Source: Manihot esculenta
Taxonomy: Eukaryota > Streptophyta > Magnoliopsida > Malpighiales > Euphorbiaceae
Direction of reading: 5' to 3'
Assembly (NCBI RefSeq): GCF_001659605.2
Contig: NC_035162.2
Span: 9,195,248-9,259,247, forward strand
DNA: 64,000 bases
The notes under the pieces are model-generated. The model saw only the letters and a program-made list of their open reading frames with translations, was not told the origin of the DNA and did no database searches. Position numbers and translations under genes: made by a program. Positions 1 through 11,968 of the stretch are shown here, piece by piece; the first letter of the stretch is position 1; each line of letters starts with the position of its first letter.

Positions 1-317
1 AGTATGTTTTCTAAATGGATGGGCTGACCAAACAAAGTGTGTAAGCATACACGGAGAACAAAGAACTAAACCATGAAGACCAGACACTAGTTGACACATT
101 AAGACCATCAAAATTATCTTGCAAAGTTGAGGAGTTGAACAAGATTGTCAAGTTTTGCATCTCATGAAATAATATATATCTAAAAGTAAATCATTTTCCA
201 TACTATACATGCTAGTGCTTGAAAATGCAATCCTTAATATATGTTATCAGACATGAGGCCAACAATTTCCAAAACAGATGTTTAAGAATTCTTTGAGATA
301 CTTAGCAAATAATTTAC

Positions 318-3300
318 CAGGCCAAACATAAGGGCTTGTTGCTTTGATTTAACATTTGCATGACATCCAATCCAGACATAGATTTCTTCGTGGCAATCGA
401 GTAGTAAGACATCTTCAGTAGTTAAATCATCCTGAGTAAAGTTGTATATCTCTTTCACCTGGAAATAAATAATATAAGAAAAATAAATAACCCTTGAGAA
501 ACAAGGATTATCTCCGAAGTGCACCACACTGGAGTAATTGCCAATAATAGTTGACATTTTGATTACAATAGCAAAATATATTTTATAACACAACTATTAC
601 TTGTGAATTGCAAATAATTGTAGCGTTAAGTGAATGTAAAAACTTATTGAATTCTACTAACAAAGCAGCTGTCACCGACAAAGGACTGAAAACCAACGTG
701 TATAGAGATTATACATATGCAGGTAGACCAACTATTGCCTGTGGAAGCATACTTCAGCGTACCTTAAAATCACCTGAAATGGAGTTCAACCAAGCAGCAA
801 GAGAATCATTATCCCCCATTACATGTGATTTGACAATAATTTACACCTGGGTTAATTCAGAACCAAGGTAGAGCACATCATCTTTTGAGAGCATAAAATT
901 TAAAAGACAGGATATTTTGCCTACCATCAGCAAACATAAACGCAAACAAATGTGGATCTTCAATGTGCTGTTTTATCTCCTGTTCCCTTGGGTACTCTGT
1001 TTTTCCACCAAGTGCCTCCCAGAAAATATCAGGTTCACTCCCTTCTCGCACTGATATAGGTTGCCATGTTGGCTGCAAACAACATCAAGAGAAAATTGAT
1101 TTTTTCTTTTTTTTTTTTTTTTTTTGGGGGGGGGGGGGGGTGGGTATGGAGGGTCTGGAGCATTTAAGTAAAGAAATAAGTTAAATGCAAATAATTGAGT
1201 ATAATATCTAACCAAAAGGGGGTAAAAAAGAAATCAATTAGCCTATGACATAATCTCTGGAAAAATGCCAAACTTTTTTGCAATCCTTGCAGTGTAAGCA
1301 GTCAATTTTTGCCATAAATTACTGAAACTTTTATCATAAGATACAAGTTCTCTACTCTGAAGTACTTGATAAGTTTCACTGTACATTCAAAAAATAGCAT
1401 TGTAAAATATCAAGATCTTTGCTGTAAAATCCATAACTTTTCCTACGAAAAAAAAAAAAGATTAAATAAAATCCACTCATATTCCATCTCCCCATTTCTT
1501 TCTTTTTTATTTGACCTAACAGTGGCTCAATACCATCTTGAAGGAAAATCTACATCCAAGTTCAGAGGATAAGATTGCATACATTAATAAGCTCTAGCAT
1601 TCTGTCAAGAAGATCATGGTCTATAGTCGATGACAAATTTCCCATCCAAGTCAATGTAGACCTTCCAGTTTGCAGGATGTAACAATAGGATGAATTCAGA
1701 GAGCTTGAAACCTGCACCAGTGTACTTTCAGCCCACTATCAGTGTTCAAATACAAAGGCATACACAGTTCCAAAATAGAATACATATTGAACAATATGCA
1801 CCTTTGCTGTAAAAGCTACAGTACACTGGCTAAGCTAATGAATCTTAATTCCATGATTACCAATCAGCTGAACTGAAGAACGTTTTCAATCAGCAGAGAT
1901 AGAAAGCTCAGTTTCTTTATGCAAGTTAAAGTTTTCTAATATGGGATTGGAACCATTAATTTAAAGCATAACTGCAGAGCCTCACTTAAATAAAACCGCT
2001 CAATTTCTTCACTCAGAATCAAGGAAAAGTAAGCATCTTATTAGCAGGAATACCTCAAACAAAGAAATCAGAAGTTGATTATGATTTCACCATGTCAATC
2101 AAAGTTTAGTATAAAAAGGAAGAAGTCGATTACATTAGATCTGCTCTAGTATACCGTTTATAAATTCCATCCTACAGGCAGCCCATATAAATAAATTATG
2201 AGGCCAAAACCATTTGACTGTATTTTGTAGACAACACAAAATACTTCCCACATCAATAGATAGAGTATATTTTATCAGTGCAAGTAAAATTGTGACTATT
2301 TACTAGGAAAATGACATTAGGGCTGGTGCTAATGTCAAAAGCTCACGTTGGACATTTAATGGCGGCTTCATAATATTACTATCATCAAAAAGTGCTACCA
2401 TCCAAAGAATATCTTACAAAATATTAACACATCCTTGAGAAGAGAGAGAGATTAGAGTGGAAGTACTATTTAAATTAAACTCATAAATGACCCTTGTCCA
2501 GCCGTAACAAAGCAGGGACCCTCATGCAATGCACTAAGGAATCACTATGGAAACCTTTATCCAGTTCCGACAAAGCTGGGAGCTTCATGCAATGCACTAA
2601 GCAAACCCTCTTTTAATATTTAGATTCCAGCCTCAAACTTACTTGATCAACTTGGATGGCTTGCATGCTACTTGGGCTTGTCCCTTGAACTCGAAAAAGT
2701 GCAGGCTTTCCTTCTTCATAAGTTTCATCCAAAATACCATTTTCTGCTATGAACGTCCTGTATCGTTTGCTCAACCCTCCCTAAAGGAAAAAAGCAAAAC
2801 AAAAATATCCCACACATCAACAATATGTAGAAATAGTATGGGTGCAGGTATACCCAAAAAAAAAAGAGAAGGCATAAGAAAAAAAAAGTGCATCCAGTTG
2901 TCAGTCAAGACCTTCAAAATAATTACTGTCTGGAAAATCAATAAAAGTTGAAGCGGCTCCTTGTCTTGCATAACTCGAGCCTGAATAAAAAATAGGCAAA
3001 ATAAGAAAAAGCAAAGGAAATGATAAGCTTGAATGGTGCAGAAATGCAAATTCATTGTCCAGGAATATATGGTGTGGAAATATTTGTCACCAATCAGATA
3101 AAACTAACTCGGATGAAAAAAAGAAAACAGTAAGAGAGTGTTTAAAACAATAATTACTTTTCATACAATCAGTAGAAACAGCAGAAATAACTTAGTATAA
3201 CATCATAATTTTAGAAGAGTTTCCAAAGTTTGTGCATGTAAAAAACACAAACTAGAACTAACCAAAACAGGATCCCCCTTGGTTGAGTCAGCTATAGCAG

Positions 3301-6300
3301 TCATATGAGTGATGGCATCAGCTCTATCTTCCTATAAGCAGGGAAAAATCATGAGCAAATAGGATAAGAATGTAATAATAAATTTAACAATGAGCCCGAA
3401 CACATTTTTAAATTGATTTACCGAATCCAATCAATCAAAATAAAATCTGAGGGGAAAAAAGGAAGCCACAAAAGAGCTTAGGACCCAATTATTTTGGCGC
3501 TTTAACATTATGTAAAAATCACCCTTATATATAATATGTATACATACATATGGTCTCTTTTCTAATATTGGGACTTCTATTGGAATTTGAAAGAGACAAA
3601 GGAGAAAGTTAAAGAAAGTATTAAAATCATATTTGTAGAAACTAACAGTAGGACGACAGTAAACCTTTTATGGAAAAATAATTATTACCTGTCTCATCCC
3701 TCAAGATCAATATCGCATGCAAAATCACCATTGGCAACATATGCACAACAAGATTACACCTACGGTTGACTTGAGACATTAATTCAGTAAATGACTTTTT
3801 TCTGTGACTAATGTCCATCTCATGCAAAATCATCTTAATATGTATGCACTAACACATTTCATAAATAATGGATATGCAAAAACAATGTTACAAAATTTTT
3901 TTTTGCATTGCACGCGTACCAATATACTCATAGGACCAAGCCATGTTCATTACATAAAATTTTGCAATGACATGCAAAATCATATCTTTGGTAGCATGTG
4001 CACACTGATGCATTATATACGTAATGGATATACAAAACCAATATTTCAACTTTTATTGCATTGCCATGCATACCAACGCACTGGCGCGACCAAGCCATGC
4101 ATAAAATAGATTTTCATCCCTTCCATCCCCAGCATATGTATATTGAACAACATAACAATCTCCACTGAAAAGCTTTATTTGCTCTTGAGCCGGAACAAGG
4201 ATCAACTCATCACCATCTACCCGCCAAACCTTAATTATTGTGAATGCATCAAACAGGAATTTTAGGATTATATTAGGTATTTTGTCTATAGCCAAAGCTC
4301 AAAAAATAGATACATTTTAGTAAGAAGCTACTTTTAGTTTTCCTTGGCAGTTTATATAGGGCTGGCAGTCTTCTGCATCAGGAAGCTCCTTCACTTCATA
4401 ACCCTGTTTCTTAAATATTGCTGAAAATTTGAAAAGAAGGTGAATGAAAAAACAGTAGCATTACAGGATCTAAAAATGAAATACTAACACTTCCAACAAC
4501 TATGTTAGTCTGTTGCATCTCTTCTCTAACTTTGCTGCAAGTAACAAACCTGCTACTTTTCCTCGACCTTCTTCATACAAATTGGGCTCCACTTGCGGCC
4601 AACTCTCAAAGAATGACCTAAATAAGGAAGTTTCGAGTCCTTCAGTTAGAAAGGTTAAATGTGTTGCAGTAGACCTGCCCTGATTTCTCAAAAAATCCTG
4701 CACAATAGCAGCTAATATTCAGATTGTGGACAAAGTCCTTGACAATTGCATAGCAAGCAAGGTTTCATTAATAGATACATTCTTCCCCCTTTCGGTAACA
4801 TCTTATCCTTGTATTTAAAGCATTTCTTAGTTTTCAGTATGAATTTAGACTTCATAGTGTTGTTACTTAATTATAATATTCCCATGGTGTAGGGAGGTCC
4901 AACCAATTGAAGCGCATAATACATGCAGCAAGTCGGTTAAGGAAAAGTATGAACAAACATCATTTCAACTCACTAGTCATTTCAATAGAAGTAATGAGAT
5001 TATATTGATGACTATGATCTTCTTAATGATGAAACTATAAATAGGTACGTTATGCTTTCCAGGGGCGGAGGGACGGTACGGCAAGGGAGGCACGTGCCGT
5101 ACCGGCGACCGGAAAATGCTTTGAAAGGGATGAAGGTGCCGCAGCGGCGCAGCCGGTGGTGCCGCAGCATAAGAACCCATCTCGGCATACCCAGAAATCA
5201 AAATATTATAAGAAATCACACTACTCTTAGGCATTCTATCAAACAGCTTTTGAGCAGTACTCATCTCGCCACATTTACCATACATGTTAAGCATATTGTT
5301 GAACAAGAAGAGGCAAGGCTTGAAAGCAGTTTTTATCATGCGGGCATGAGCTAGCTTGCCCTGGATCAAAGACTCAGATTTTGCAGAAAATTGAATCAGT
5401 TTTGTATAGGCTACGGAGTCCAAAGAGAAAATTCGGAGACATGGTTGAGAAAGTTAGGGTGAAACTGCTAAAGTTGAAGGGAATGCATTGAAAGATGGTT
5501 TGGATTGTGTGAATGGAACTAGAAAATTAGGCAAGACAATGGTGTTTGAGAGGCAATTCAGCTTTCCAGGCTTTGTTTTCTCTAAAAGCATTTTTGGAAA
5601 TTTCATGCATAGATAGTAAGAAGAGTTCTTTATTCATTCTTCAGCACGGATTGAAGTTAACACCGGTGAATGGATGGTAAGCGTAGCATATTTGACAGAT
5701 TTGTTATTTTTAAAGTTTTAACATTTGAATAGTTTGATTTCTGTCTAAATTACAGTGCCTTCATGAAAAATATCATTAGCTATAGAAACAATGGTTAAGT
5801 TATCTTTTTAAAATCAATATTTTAATTCTTGAATTTTAATTTTAATAAATTTATAGATTTTTCTCCGAAAAAATTAATCAACAAAATTTTATTTTACAAA
5901 TCAAAGTAATAAATTAAAATTTTCAAATTTAATTTTCACCAATAAATAAAAAATATAATAACTTAAGATTTAAACTCAATAAATATAATAAAAATAAAAA
6001 ATATTTTTTTCTTTAACATAATTAACATGTTTCTATTGAATCTAATACTTTAATTCATTGGGTTTAATTTCATTAAAATTAAAAAAAAAGAAAATTTTAA
6101 ATTTAATTTTCATAAATAAATAAAAATTTTAATAAATTTAAAATTTAAACTCAATAAATATAATAAAAATTAAAATATATAAAATGTCCATATTTTAGGG
6201 ATGTTTTGCTAAAATTTTGGTAAATTATTAATGTCGCGCTAAGTCAGTGGTGCCTACCAAAGGGAAGGGCCTGACTCCGCCACTGATGCTTTCCCTCTAA

Positions 6301-9300
6301 AGGTTATATATGCTGCACTCTGTTACCATGTTGTTTACACAAGACGCATTCCCGCCTCCAGTATGCTCCATTACTTTTCTCATTAAATATTAGCAGATGC
6401 TATATAAATCCAAACTAGAAAAGCACCTCTTTGTTTGGTGTCATGAAGAATTTATCGCATGCTTATAGTCATTCTGGAAATTCATCCTTGCCAAAAGCCA
6501 CAAACGTAGATACATCATGATACAACATAATTAATAGTCCTTCCAACCAGTATCCTAGCACAAAAGTAATAATTGCCAATAACTCAAACATACATCCTTA
6601 TACTATTATGCAAGTGTGCAAGAAGAGCAGTCAGGAAACAGAGCATACAAGAAGGAGATAGTGATGAAAATTTTCTTACTTCAATAACTGAAATTGACAT
6701 CTTCCTTTCTGTAAGAGATGTATTTCTACCCATCCATACAAAAATCTCAGCACCACCATCCAGCATATAGCACTTGTTTGAATCGAGCATTTCTTTGTTC
6801 AATGAATTACTTGCTTTCGGACATAGTTTACCCTGAGTAGTTATCCTGTAGAATGTTGATAAGTAAAACCTTTAGTATTTCTTGACGAAAAAAAAGCATA
6901 TGGTGATATTTAATGGAACAAGAAGAATAATAAGGCAACAGAAAGAACACACAGATATGGAAAATTATTCAATGCACCTGATGCATATACTCCCTTACTC
7001 ATAAATAATGGATTCCATTCTCCATAATTTAAGGAAAAACTGTTTTTTTTGTTTGAGTGGTGGTGCACACAAACACAATACACTCAGGTATGCAGATCTT
7101 ATATGTTACCTGCCAGAGTGCCAGCAAGACAAAAAGATGTGTGACTGTGTACCAAAATTTGGCATCCCCCCAAAAACTCTAAGAATAGATTGAATGATTA
7201 ATAAACTTGGGCAAATTAAGGAAAGAGAAAATTTTCATTCTAAATATTAGTACATAATAGGTAAACTGTCTCTTTTGGCTTGTCTATTTCCAATTTTATC
7301 AAGGCGACTTTGTTGTTAAATTATCTGAATACTAACTGAGCTTGTTGGACTCTTAAGTGACATTACACACACTTGGCAGTATCCATGCCGCAAGTAAACA
7401 TAAGTTCAAAATAGCAGAGGTTTGTCTAAAGGAAAGGAAAAACTGACCACGATAGTTGTACAGGTGAAGTATCACATTCTTTCTGAACATCAAAAGCTAT
7501 GTCCCTTGGAATTGGAGCATAGCCACCAAAGAAACTCCAAAATTCACCAACATCAGAATCACCAACAAATTTTCCATCCTCTGCAGGAAAAAGCAGTCAA
7601 TTGCAACTTCTTTTCTCCGTGTATAGGCACACATGAGAGAGAGAGAGAGAGAGAGGTTCCAACCTATAGTTGCCACCTCACATTTTCCCCCATGCTTGTT
7701 CTCCTTGACATACTGAACAACCTCCAAAGCTTTAGCTCTTTCTTGTATGCTAGAGTTGCACCCGCTAAAGAGGAAAATTTTTGATGCAGTGTCAAGTATG
7801 AATACATCATTATGGTTCAAGGATGACCGAGAAAAAGGAACCTGATCAGAATAAATTCCTTTCAGACTTAGAGAATAAGAGCACATGTATATCAAATTAA
7901 TAAAGAAAATTAAAAAATCTCATCATCAAGACCAGAAACAAAGGACTTGATATCGATGTGCACGTCAAATTTGGCTCATGTAATTTTACTCAGTGGCATG
8001 CATTGTCAACATGCATAATATGACTGTTACAGGACAGAGGAGTTAGTTATATCGTGATTGTATACAAAATATGCTGACACTGCACATCAGCAAGCAGGCG
8101 TCTGTCTCAATAAGTGACAAATGGTAGCTAGTAATAAATTTCCAGAAGCACAACAGTTGGCATTATTGAACCTTCAAAGAAAGCTTACTTCTTTCACCGA
8201 AACAACATGATCACCCTTGCATTTTAACAAGCTAACTTTGTATGTGTTGCTATCTAACTGCCCCAGCTGTGACAAATATACTCCTTCGCTAGGTATAATA
8301 CAAGGCTTGAAGTATGACAAGAACTTCTCTGTTTCCTGGCCCTGAACTTCCCTATACTGAACAGTGCAGGACCCTAGAGCTGCATCTAATTCAAGTGCTT
8401 TATCTGATGCCAAAGCTGATTCCACCTGCAAACATTCAGTAAGCAACCTTAGACCATCCTATAGTAACACAAACTACCTATCAAATTTGAGGTTCTACAT
8501 ACAGTGAGTTAGTGTAGATATAAAAAAACTTGTACTTAACAATTTCTACTCACCAACCTTCTTTGTTTTCAAAAGCTTATTTTACAAAGAACAACAATAA
8601 ATTGAGGCCAACTTCCTTATAAATCGACAATTAACCTATTCACTTGCAAAGCTGGAGATCAAATAGATTTCTTCACTAAAAATCCCATGGTCTGGGTGAC
8701 TGGTTGGCTAGTCACAATTCATTCTCTTCCATGTATATCCATTAATCTCTAGAAACATTTGGTTTATTCTAGAAATGGAAATGGCCAGTATTGGGGTTTC
8801 TTTTGCTTGTTTGGTATACAGGGATTCATATTTTTGCAATATTCTATTTATCAATAACAGAAATCTAAAATAGCATCTTCATTTAAGTGATTTTCAAACA
8901 GTTTTTTAATAAGTGCAATGTTACACTTGTTAAGCCTCATTAAATATTAATTTATTATTAATATCGCACTGATAATATAAGAGATTATATTTTTTTTCTA
9001 TGAGATATTGCACTACAAAATATTGATAATCTCCTTCGCAAAATTAATAATAGATAAAGTATAAATAAGGCTTCAGAAGTGCAACATTGCCCTCATTAGA
9101 AAAACCAATTCTCAAATTATCATTAAATTATGGGAAAAATACAAAAAAGTCATGTTACTTGATGGTTTTTCACTTCAGGTCTGTAGTTCATTTTAGAGTA
9201 GAGTTTATGGTCCAATCGTGTGTCAAAATAGTAAATCGTGATGTGAGTTTCATGTTAGCATAGTATTTATAAATTCCCACTATTTGCTAGCTCCGTAATA

Positions 9301-9972
9301 TCACGAGCCACTCTCTCAAATGAAGAACCAATGAAACTACATGGTACAATTTTTTGTACTTTCCCCTTGAATTATTATCCCAAAGCTGAATCCACTTCCA
9401 ATTCCAAAGGGAACCGTGCATAATATTAACGCTTAAAAAGCTGATGATTTAAAATGCATTAATACTAAAAGCATTTGCAAGCACTACAAGTTGAGAAGAC
9501 AGCAATAAGAACCTCATTAGCATCTTTTCCTAGCCAATAATGTATCTCGTGCAGAGGAGAGCCATTTTTTAGCAGAACAGTCTGTTAACAAGTACCACAG
9601 TCAAGCTCGTACTTAAAATAGATAATAATAATAATAATCATAGTAATAATAATAAACGACCTACACTAAAAAGCAAGTAAAATATCAGGATTGGAACTTA
9701 CATTCAAAACTATATATGCACTTCCCGAATAAAACCTGCCGTGCAAAGACGTGGGAAGCGGAACCAATCGGAGGTTTTCTACGCACCAGATCTCCAAGCC
9801 GCTAAGCACAAACAGGATAAGGAAGAAGCAACATCAAAAGATAAGTCACAATATAACCTGAACAAAAAACCTTCAATACGCTTTGCACCATAATAAAAAA
9901 AAAAACTAGAGGATACGGTTTTGCTCCTGCGCCGTCGAAGGCAGAGTCAATATCTTTAGAGACAAGAGCCAT
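318..9972 (-). CDS. VLN1: Villin-1-type actin-bundling protein, 3' end outside the window
   Basis: Seventeen phase-consistent exons read right to left: 9917-9972, 9702-9801, 9513-9581, 8189-8425, 7664-7841, 7448-7580, 6680-6845, 4550-4697, 4332-4420, 4074-4229, 3263-3331, 2912-2980, 2643-2780, 1583-1711, 925-1072, 847-881, 318-458. Together they give 687 codons. The start is the ATG at 9972 (MALVSKDIDSAFDGAGAKP). Gelsolin-repeat signatures recur: TVQYREVQGQETEKFLSYF, FILDTASKIFLFSGCNSS, CYMLDGGAEIFVWMGRNTS, VWRVDGDELILV and LLLDCHEEIYVWIG, covering G1 to the start of G6. The rest of G6, the linker and the headpiece (roughly 220 residues in Arabidopsis VLN1) must lie left of position 1. Plant villins bind and bundle F-actin in the cytoplasm; Arabidopsis VLN1 is known as a calcium-insensitive bundler. 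The VLN1 subclass was chosen because the sequence tracks VLN1 (e.g. ASDKALELDAALG) rather than VLN2-5. The 35-nt exon 847-881 is inferred from phase alone and is the least certain. Confidence 0.93.
1107..1143. repeat. Poly-T/poly-G homopolymer junction in a villin intron
   Basis: About 19 T are followed by about 15 G, then TGGG. This lies in the intron between the exons at 1583-1711 and 925-1072. It is slippage-prone, and the G run could fold as a quadruplex on this strand. Confidence 0.9.
2493..2604. repeat. Two-copy imperfect tandem repeat (~62 bp) in a villin intron
   Basis: Two adjacent units share TCCAG, then a diverged stretch with ACAAAGC, then the identical 18 bases TTCATGCAATGCACTAAG or its one-mismatch version starting CTC. 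They begin near 2495 and 2557. The repeat lies in the intron just 5' of the + strand position of exon 2643-2780. No coding potential was seen. Confidence 0.75.
3716..4115. repeat. Tandem duplication (~150-bp unit) overlapping the end of a villin exon
   Basis: Three units start with CATGCAAAATCA at 3716 (truncated, about 105 bp spacing), 3821 and 3971 (150 bp spacing). The units at 3821 and 3971 share, in order, TAATGGATAT, CAAAA.CAAT.TT, TGCATTGC, a TACCAA block, a GACCAAGCCATG block and CATAAAAT. In the 3971 unit, the GACCAAGCCATG region is the 3' end of the villin exon 4074-4229, and GCATAC is its splice donor. The 3821 unit therefore carries a degenerate copy of that exon end and donor inside the intron. 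Confidence 0.8.
5060..6285. mobile_element. Non-autonomous hAT-like transposon inside a villin intron, carrying a PPR gene fragment
   Basis: A perfect 8-bp direct repeat, ATGCTTTC, occurs at 5052-5059 and 6286-6293. The sequence between starts CAGGGGCGGAG and ends CTCCGCCACTG, so the termini are inverted repeats (CAGKGGCGGAG, one mismatch in 11). An 8-bp target duplication and a CA-starting short TIR are hallmarks of the hAT superfamily. The left subterminal region is GC-rich with a stem (GGTACGGCA paired with TGCCGTACC, 5074-5103) and repeated GGTGCCGCAG. The right part (5750-6235) is AT-rich and contains a diverged direct repeat of about 80 bp (about 5921-6003 and 6092-6176). No transposase was found. 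The element is 1,226 bp and lies in the intron between exons 6680-6845 and 4550-4697. Confidence 0.88.
5175..5591 (-). pseudogene. 5' fragment of a PPR protein gene captured in the hAT-like element
   Basis: Reading leftward from the ATG at 5591, one frame encodes an N-terminal leader of about 45 codons, a TAA at 5454-5456, then about 90 codons ending near 5175. The second part contains SLIQGKLAHARMIKTAF, NNMLNMYGKCGEMSTAQKLF and DRMPKSSVISYNILISGYAE, the spacing and consensus of P- and L/S-type pentatricopeptide repeats from plant organelle RNA-editing factors. The resemblance is to the N-terminus of OTP72-like (At3g13880-type) proteins, from memory. The PPR homology stops abruptly at GSY, where the GC-rich subterminal repeat of the transposon begins. 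It is truncated and has an in-frame stop, so it is not a functional gene. Confidence 0.8.
7634..7655. repeat. (GA)n microsatellite in a villin intron
   Basis: An uninterrupted GA dinucleotide run of about 11 units lies a few bases from the donor of villin exon 7664-7841. It reads as CT repeats on the coding strand. Confidence 0.95.
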
Positions 9973-11968
9973 TGTCTGTCATTGGTAAGCAAGTATTAGA
10001 TTCACGATGAGCTGAAGAGTGGAAGAATTAAAGAAAGCAAACTCAGGTTAACAGTAGCTTTGGGTGGGAGATTGAGAAAGAATTGAAGATAAATTAGATG
10101 ATTAAAGGTGTAGAAGAGGAATTAGACCGTAGAAAGATGAAGCAATGTGGCTTAACACTTGATTTGATTGTTGGCAAACGCAAGTGGTAACCGAAAGTGG
10201 AAGAAATTAGAAGAAAGACGGAGCATGGATTGGCTTAACTTTGTTTTGTCGGCCAGCTAAGATGGGACCCACTGAGTTTTTGCTCTGTCATTGAGTACAA
10301 AAAAAGATAAAAAGGCGGGGTCTCCTCCCGCTCCTTTGATTTCAACTGACAACCCTCCGACGTCGTTCGCACGTTGAAGAAAAGACGATATAAGAGTTGA
10401 GACAGCGGCTTGGCCCGGCGGCCGGCCTACTAAAATTTTTTTTTTCTCTTCTAAATAATATGGTAAATAATTGGAATAATTGGAAGATGGAATGGGGCAT
10501 ACCAAACTTGGAACTTCCATTTCTTTTCTTTTCTTTTATAAATGGAGTTTGAGATTAGAGAAATAAAATTTAAGATTTTTAATATTTAATTTTATGTATT
10601 TATTTTCAAATTAAATTTGTGAATGCATATTTATTTTTCATTTAAAATTAAATTCGTGATAAAATTTAAAAAATAAAAAAAATACATATAGCAATTTTGT
10701 CACAAATATCTAAAATGTAATAAAAAAATTAAAAAATATTTAAAATACGTTTTATTTTTGTAAATATAACCAATGATAGTAATAGAAGGACGATGAGAAA
10801 TCTTGCAAAGACGAACAAATGTGAAAAATGTGAAACTCTATTTTGAAAAACTGAATGTGTAAAACATTATCCTTCAAAAACAAACTAAAAAATATTTTTG
10901 TTTGAAAATCGATAATAATAATAATTCAATAATTAAAAAAAATAAGCAATTGAAGGATAAATTACTACGAATTCCTATATGATGTCAACATTAATGAATT
11001 TAAATTTATTATTTAAACAATATAAAAATATCCTCATTTAAAAATTATATAATAAAAATGACAATGATCTTATCAATAAGTGTGGAGTCCATTAATTGAT
11101 TATTTGTTTTTATTTTTAAAAAGAGTTGAAATTTGAATCTATTGTTTTAGGAAAATAAGAATTATACATGCTTTAATTGTCATATAAAGTTTTTTCAAGA
11201 GTTTAATATTATATTCATTAATTTTATTAAATATAGTTATTTATTGATAATTGTTGGGTCTCTAACTCTTCCTTGAGCCAAGTTAGGGCTCACAAGAGTG
11301 TATCAGGCCCAGAGCTCGAAACGTGTACAGACAAGCCTGTTCAAGGATTCGAACTCGGGCTCTGGAATACATGGCAGGCCGAATTATATACGAGCTCAAA
11401 TTCGGAAAGAAGAAAGTCAGTCCGATGATGAGAAAAGCTCCGGCCCAATCCTTTTGTCGCCCTTTTTGTACGCGCACTGAAGAGAATTAAATGGTCACCT
11501 AATACAGATAAGAAAACTGACACCACTATATGTTCGAATTTGTTCAAAGTGACACCACTATATGTACGAATCTATCCAAGAAGGATGAGTGTAACTATAG
11601 CAGAAAAGTCATTAGACGTCATTAGCAAGCAAAAAAAAAAATGATAAAAGAGGAGATCCTCAAAAAAAAAAAGTTTTACCTATTATTATAAATTTTTTTT
11701 TTTCGAATCTCATAATATCATTCATTATTAATTAAATAAAACATATATTTTTATGTGCTGTTGCATTGTTTTAAATATAAATATTATATAATTTATTGTA
11801 AATGCAATGTTAAGCTGGCTACAAAATATATAATATTGAGTATTTCTAATATTTATTATATAATTATTATCATCTTATAATATAAAAAGGATAAATTTGA
11901 AGCAGGGGGAGGGGAGGATGAAAAGTTAATAATAGGAAGGCAAGTGGCGGTGAGGGAGTAGGGAGAAA
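9973..11968. other. Intergenic region between the divergent villin and RRM/CCCH genes
   Basis: Both flanking genes start here and diverge, so it contains both promoters. A less AT-rich patch at 10255-10435 upstream of villin contains GGCCCGGCGGCCGGCC. From about 10540 to 11240 it is low-complexity AT-rich sequence. About 11250-11600 is a block of different composition (see separate entry). No credible coding sequence was seen. Confidence 0.7.
11250..11600. repeat. Repeat-like block of higher GC with a 32-bp tandem duplication
   Basis: This segment stands out from its AT-rich surroundings and has no gene-like frame. Near its right end, TGACACCACTATATGT followed by TCGAA or ACGAA occurs twice, at 11518 and 11550 (32-bp period). 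Its left part starts near TTGTTGGGTCTC, reminiscent of LTR starts, but no target duplication or partner LTR was recognised. It may be a solo LTR or another retroelement remnant. Confidence 0.4.

Noticed and set aside
282..593. Continuous open frame around the last villin exon in the window
   Set aside because: Only 318-458 is exon; the frame outside it has intron composition, with donor and acceptor sites at both exon edges.
5172..5430. The PPR frame considered as an intact nested gene
   Set aside because: It is truncated at one end by transposon sequence and has an in-frame stop near its N-terminus, so it is a captured fragment.
11340..11400. Sequence resembling a tRNA T-loop/B-box (GAGTTCGAATCC on the minus strand)
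   Set aside because: No matching A-box at the correct distance and no cloverleaf stems; probably chance or part of a repeat.
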